A stretch of 64,000 bases of DNA, from contig NZ_FXAU01000001.1 of NCBI RefSeq assembly GCF_900177625.1, positions 1 through 64,000 of the forward strand, read 5' to 3'. Positions 62,793 to 64,000 of the stretch are shown piece by piece (positions within the stretch are counted from its first letter, which is position 1; every line of letters begins with the position of its first letter). The position numbers and the translations under genes were made by a program. The notes beneath the pieces were generated by a model. That model had not been told where the DNA came from. It searched no databases and worked only from the letters and a program-made list of their open reading frames with translations. The stretch comes from Sphingobacterium psychroaquaticum. GTDB lineage: Bacteria > Bacteroidota > Bacteroidia > Sphingobacteriales > Sphingobacteriaceae.

Positions 62793-64000
62793 GTGAAAGG
62801 CATATTTAAAAGTTGGGTGCCCGAATGGCTCATTAAACTGATTCTCTTCAGCGGACTCATGCCCAGTATGGTCTTGTTTTTCCTGCCGGGTGCCAATATC
62901 CCGGTTACCGCTGGCTTTTATGGATGCCAACCTTCTGATGTACAGTTTTTGATTGTCCTCTTTTATGCCGGTTTTGTTGGCTTTTACGTCTTGGAAAGAC
63001 GGTTCTTCCAATATTTTCCTGTGAAGCAGTACTACATTATTTTCAATGTGCTACAAATCCTGAATTGCTTGTTTATGTATCATATTCGAGATATAGAATG
63101 GATATATGGCTTGCGCTTTTTTCAGGGTATGTTATTTGCATCCGCGGTTAACCTGTCTATTTCGATGATATTTTCACGCCTGAAAACAGAACAGGCAAAG
63201 GAGGGAAGTTATGCGGTCTTTTTTGGTCTTCTTCTCTGTAGTTCGCCGTTCAATACCTTTGTGACCGCCGACTTTATCGATTCCTTCAATTTTGATGAGA
63301 TATATCTCTACGCCGCGATTTCTTTTGTTCCTGGACTGCTGTTGATCCTGGTTACTATGAAATCTTTACGGCACATCAAACCCTATCCCTTGTATGCCCT
63401 GGACTGGCCGAGCTTTGTGCTGTACAGCCTCCTTATTGTGAGCTTCGGGTACATGATGGTTTATGGGCAGGAGGTCTATTGGTTTGCGGATAATCACATG
63501 CTTGTTGCACTGCTTTGCTGCATCACGCTGCTTGTTGTTTTTATCGTCCGACAAACAGGATTAAAACGAACCTATATCCATTTACACATTTTCAAAAGCC
63601 GAAAGTTTCTGTTGGGTTTATTGGTTTTATATGTGATGTACATCGAACGTTTTTCCCTCACCATAGCCAATCAATATTTTCAGCAACTGCTGCAACTTGA
63701 TCCTATTCATCTTTCCTATATACAGTGGTTTAATATCTTCGGAATCGTACTCGGCGTTGTCTTTTCTATGTACTGGATCTTAGCAAAAAAAGCCGTGAAA
63801 TGGATGTGGATTATGGGGTTCTGTTGTTTGCTCACCTTTCATCAGATTATGTTTTTTTCTTTCGAAAGTGACGGTAATGATTATTACTTCTTTTTGCCTT
63901 TAGTGATACATGGACTTGGTGTCGGATTAATTATGGTGCCGACGATATTATTTGTGATCTCCAGCGTACCTCCACATCTGGGTGGGGCAGCAGCGGCCGT
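62793..64000 (+). CDS. MFS efflux transporter, partial (window end)
   Basis: Begins with a GTG at 62793, 4 bp after the HlyD stop, and stays open without a stop through base 64000: at least 402 residues. The reading is strongly hydrophobic, with about 10 membrane segments visible so far (for example LIKLILFSGLMPSMVLF at the N-terminus and LGLGVGLIMVP-like GLGVGLIMVPTILFVI near the end). As the third gene after TolC and HlyD types it fits the EmrB-like inner-membrane pump of the operon. The C-terminus lies outside the window. Confidence 0.8.
   Translation, partial: MKGIFKSWVPEWLIKLILFSGLMPSMVLFFLPGANIPVTAGFYGCQPSDVQFLIVLFYAGFVGFYVLERRFFQYFPVKQYYIIFNVLQILNCLFMYHIRDIEWIYGLRFFQGMLFASAVNLSISMIFSRLKTEQAKEGSYAVFFGLLLCSSPFNTFVTADFIDSFNFDEIYLYAAISFVPGLLLILVTMKSLRHIKPYPLYALDWPSFVLYSLLIVSFGYMMVYGQEVYWFADNHMLVALLCCITLLVVFIVRQTGLKRTYIHLHIFKSRKFLLGLLVLYVMYIERFSLTIANQYFQQLLQLDPIHLSYIQWFNIFGIVLGVVFSMYWILAKKAVKWMWIMGFCCLLTFHQIMFFSFESDGNDYYFFLPLVIHGLGVGLIMVPTILFVISSVPPHLGGAAAA

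Overview
The window is chromosomal DNA of a Bacteroidota bacterium, most likely Sphingobacteriaceae (Sphingobacterium-like). This rests on several things seen here: promoters of the Bacteroidota type (TTG, 19-21 bp, then TAnnTTTG) with little Shine-Dalgarno use, a FecI/FecR pair with a DUF4974-type FecR tail, TonB receptors with CarboxypepD_reg-like N-termini, a DUF4374 lipoprotein, a RemB-like outer-membrane protein, LytTR regulators and a GH125 mannosidase. No rRNA, tRNA, CRISPR array, phage or transposase was seen.

Layout. 1-330: dispersed intergenic repeat in two copies. 0.4-9.6 kb: GH125 mannosidase, RemB-like protein, aroQ, Bcr/CflA efflux, lgt, M42 peptidase, DUF3467 protein, and a GNAT-nitrilase fusion. 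9.6-9.95 kb: tandem hairpin repeats. 10-18.2 kb: thioesterase, DUF819 permease, two coupled Gfo/Idh/MocA oxidoreductases, an OmpA/PD40 protein, queE and a baeRF-like protein. 18.5-30.5 kb: lon, a TPR protein, an arginase-family enzyme, DUF1801/SRPBCC stress-type small proteins, a TrxR-like flavoprotein under an operator palindrome, ppk1, mnmE and a lipoprotein.

30.7-34.7 kb is a rearranged stretch. It has a decayed copy of the fecI upstream region, a TPR protein whose N-terminus looks borrowed from another family, and about 770 bp of decayed DNA with a frameshifted 3' fragment of the DUF5694 gene that is intact at 41.9-42.7 kb. 34.7-41.7 kb is an iron/siderophore uptake locus: FecI sigma, FecR anti-sigma, STN-type TonB receptor, DUF4374 lipoprotein and PepSY membrane protein. 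42.9-46.9 kb holds a tight sensor kinase / LytTR regulator / thioredoxin-domain operon, followed by a lone LytTR regulator.

48.1-55.3 kb is the most interesting part: a membrane-anchored TPR-HTH regulator followed by a probable phytate-use operon (TonB receptor, beta-helix lipoprotein, beta-propeller phytase). The regulator gene and the operon each carry a nearly identical 17-bp Pho-box-like direct repeat upstream (48067 and 49911). 55.5-60.3 kb: a lipoprotein / YgiB-like / YgiC-like operon, a secreted glutaminase, an EEP hydrolase, a NUDIX hydrolase and a small membrane protein. 60.4-64 kb: a TolC-HlyD-MFS efflux operon; the MFS gene starts with GTG and runs off the window end.
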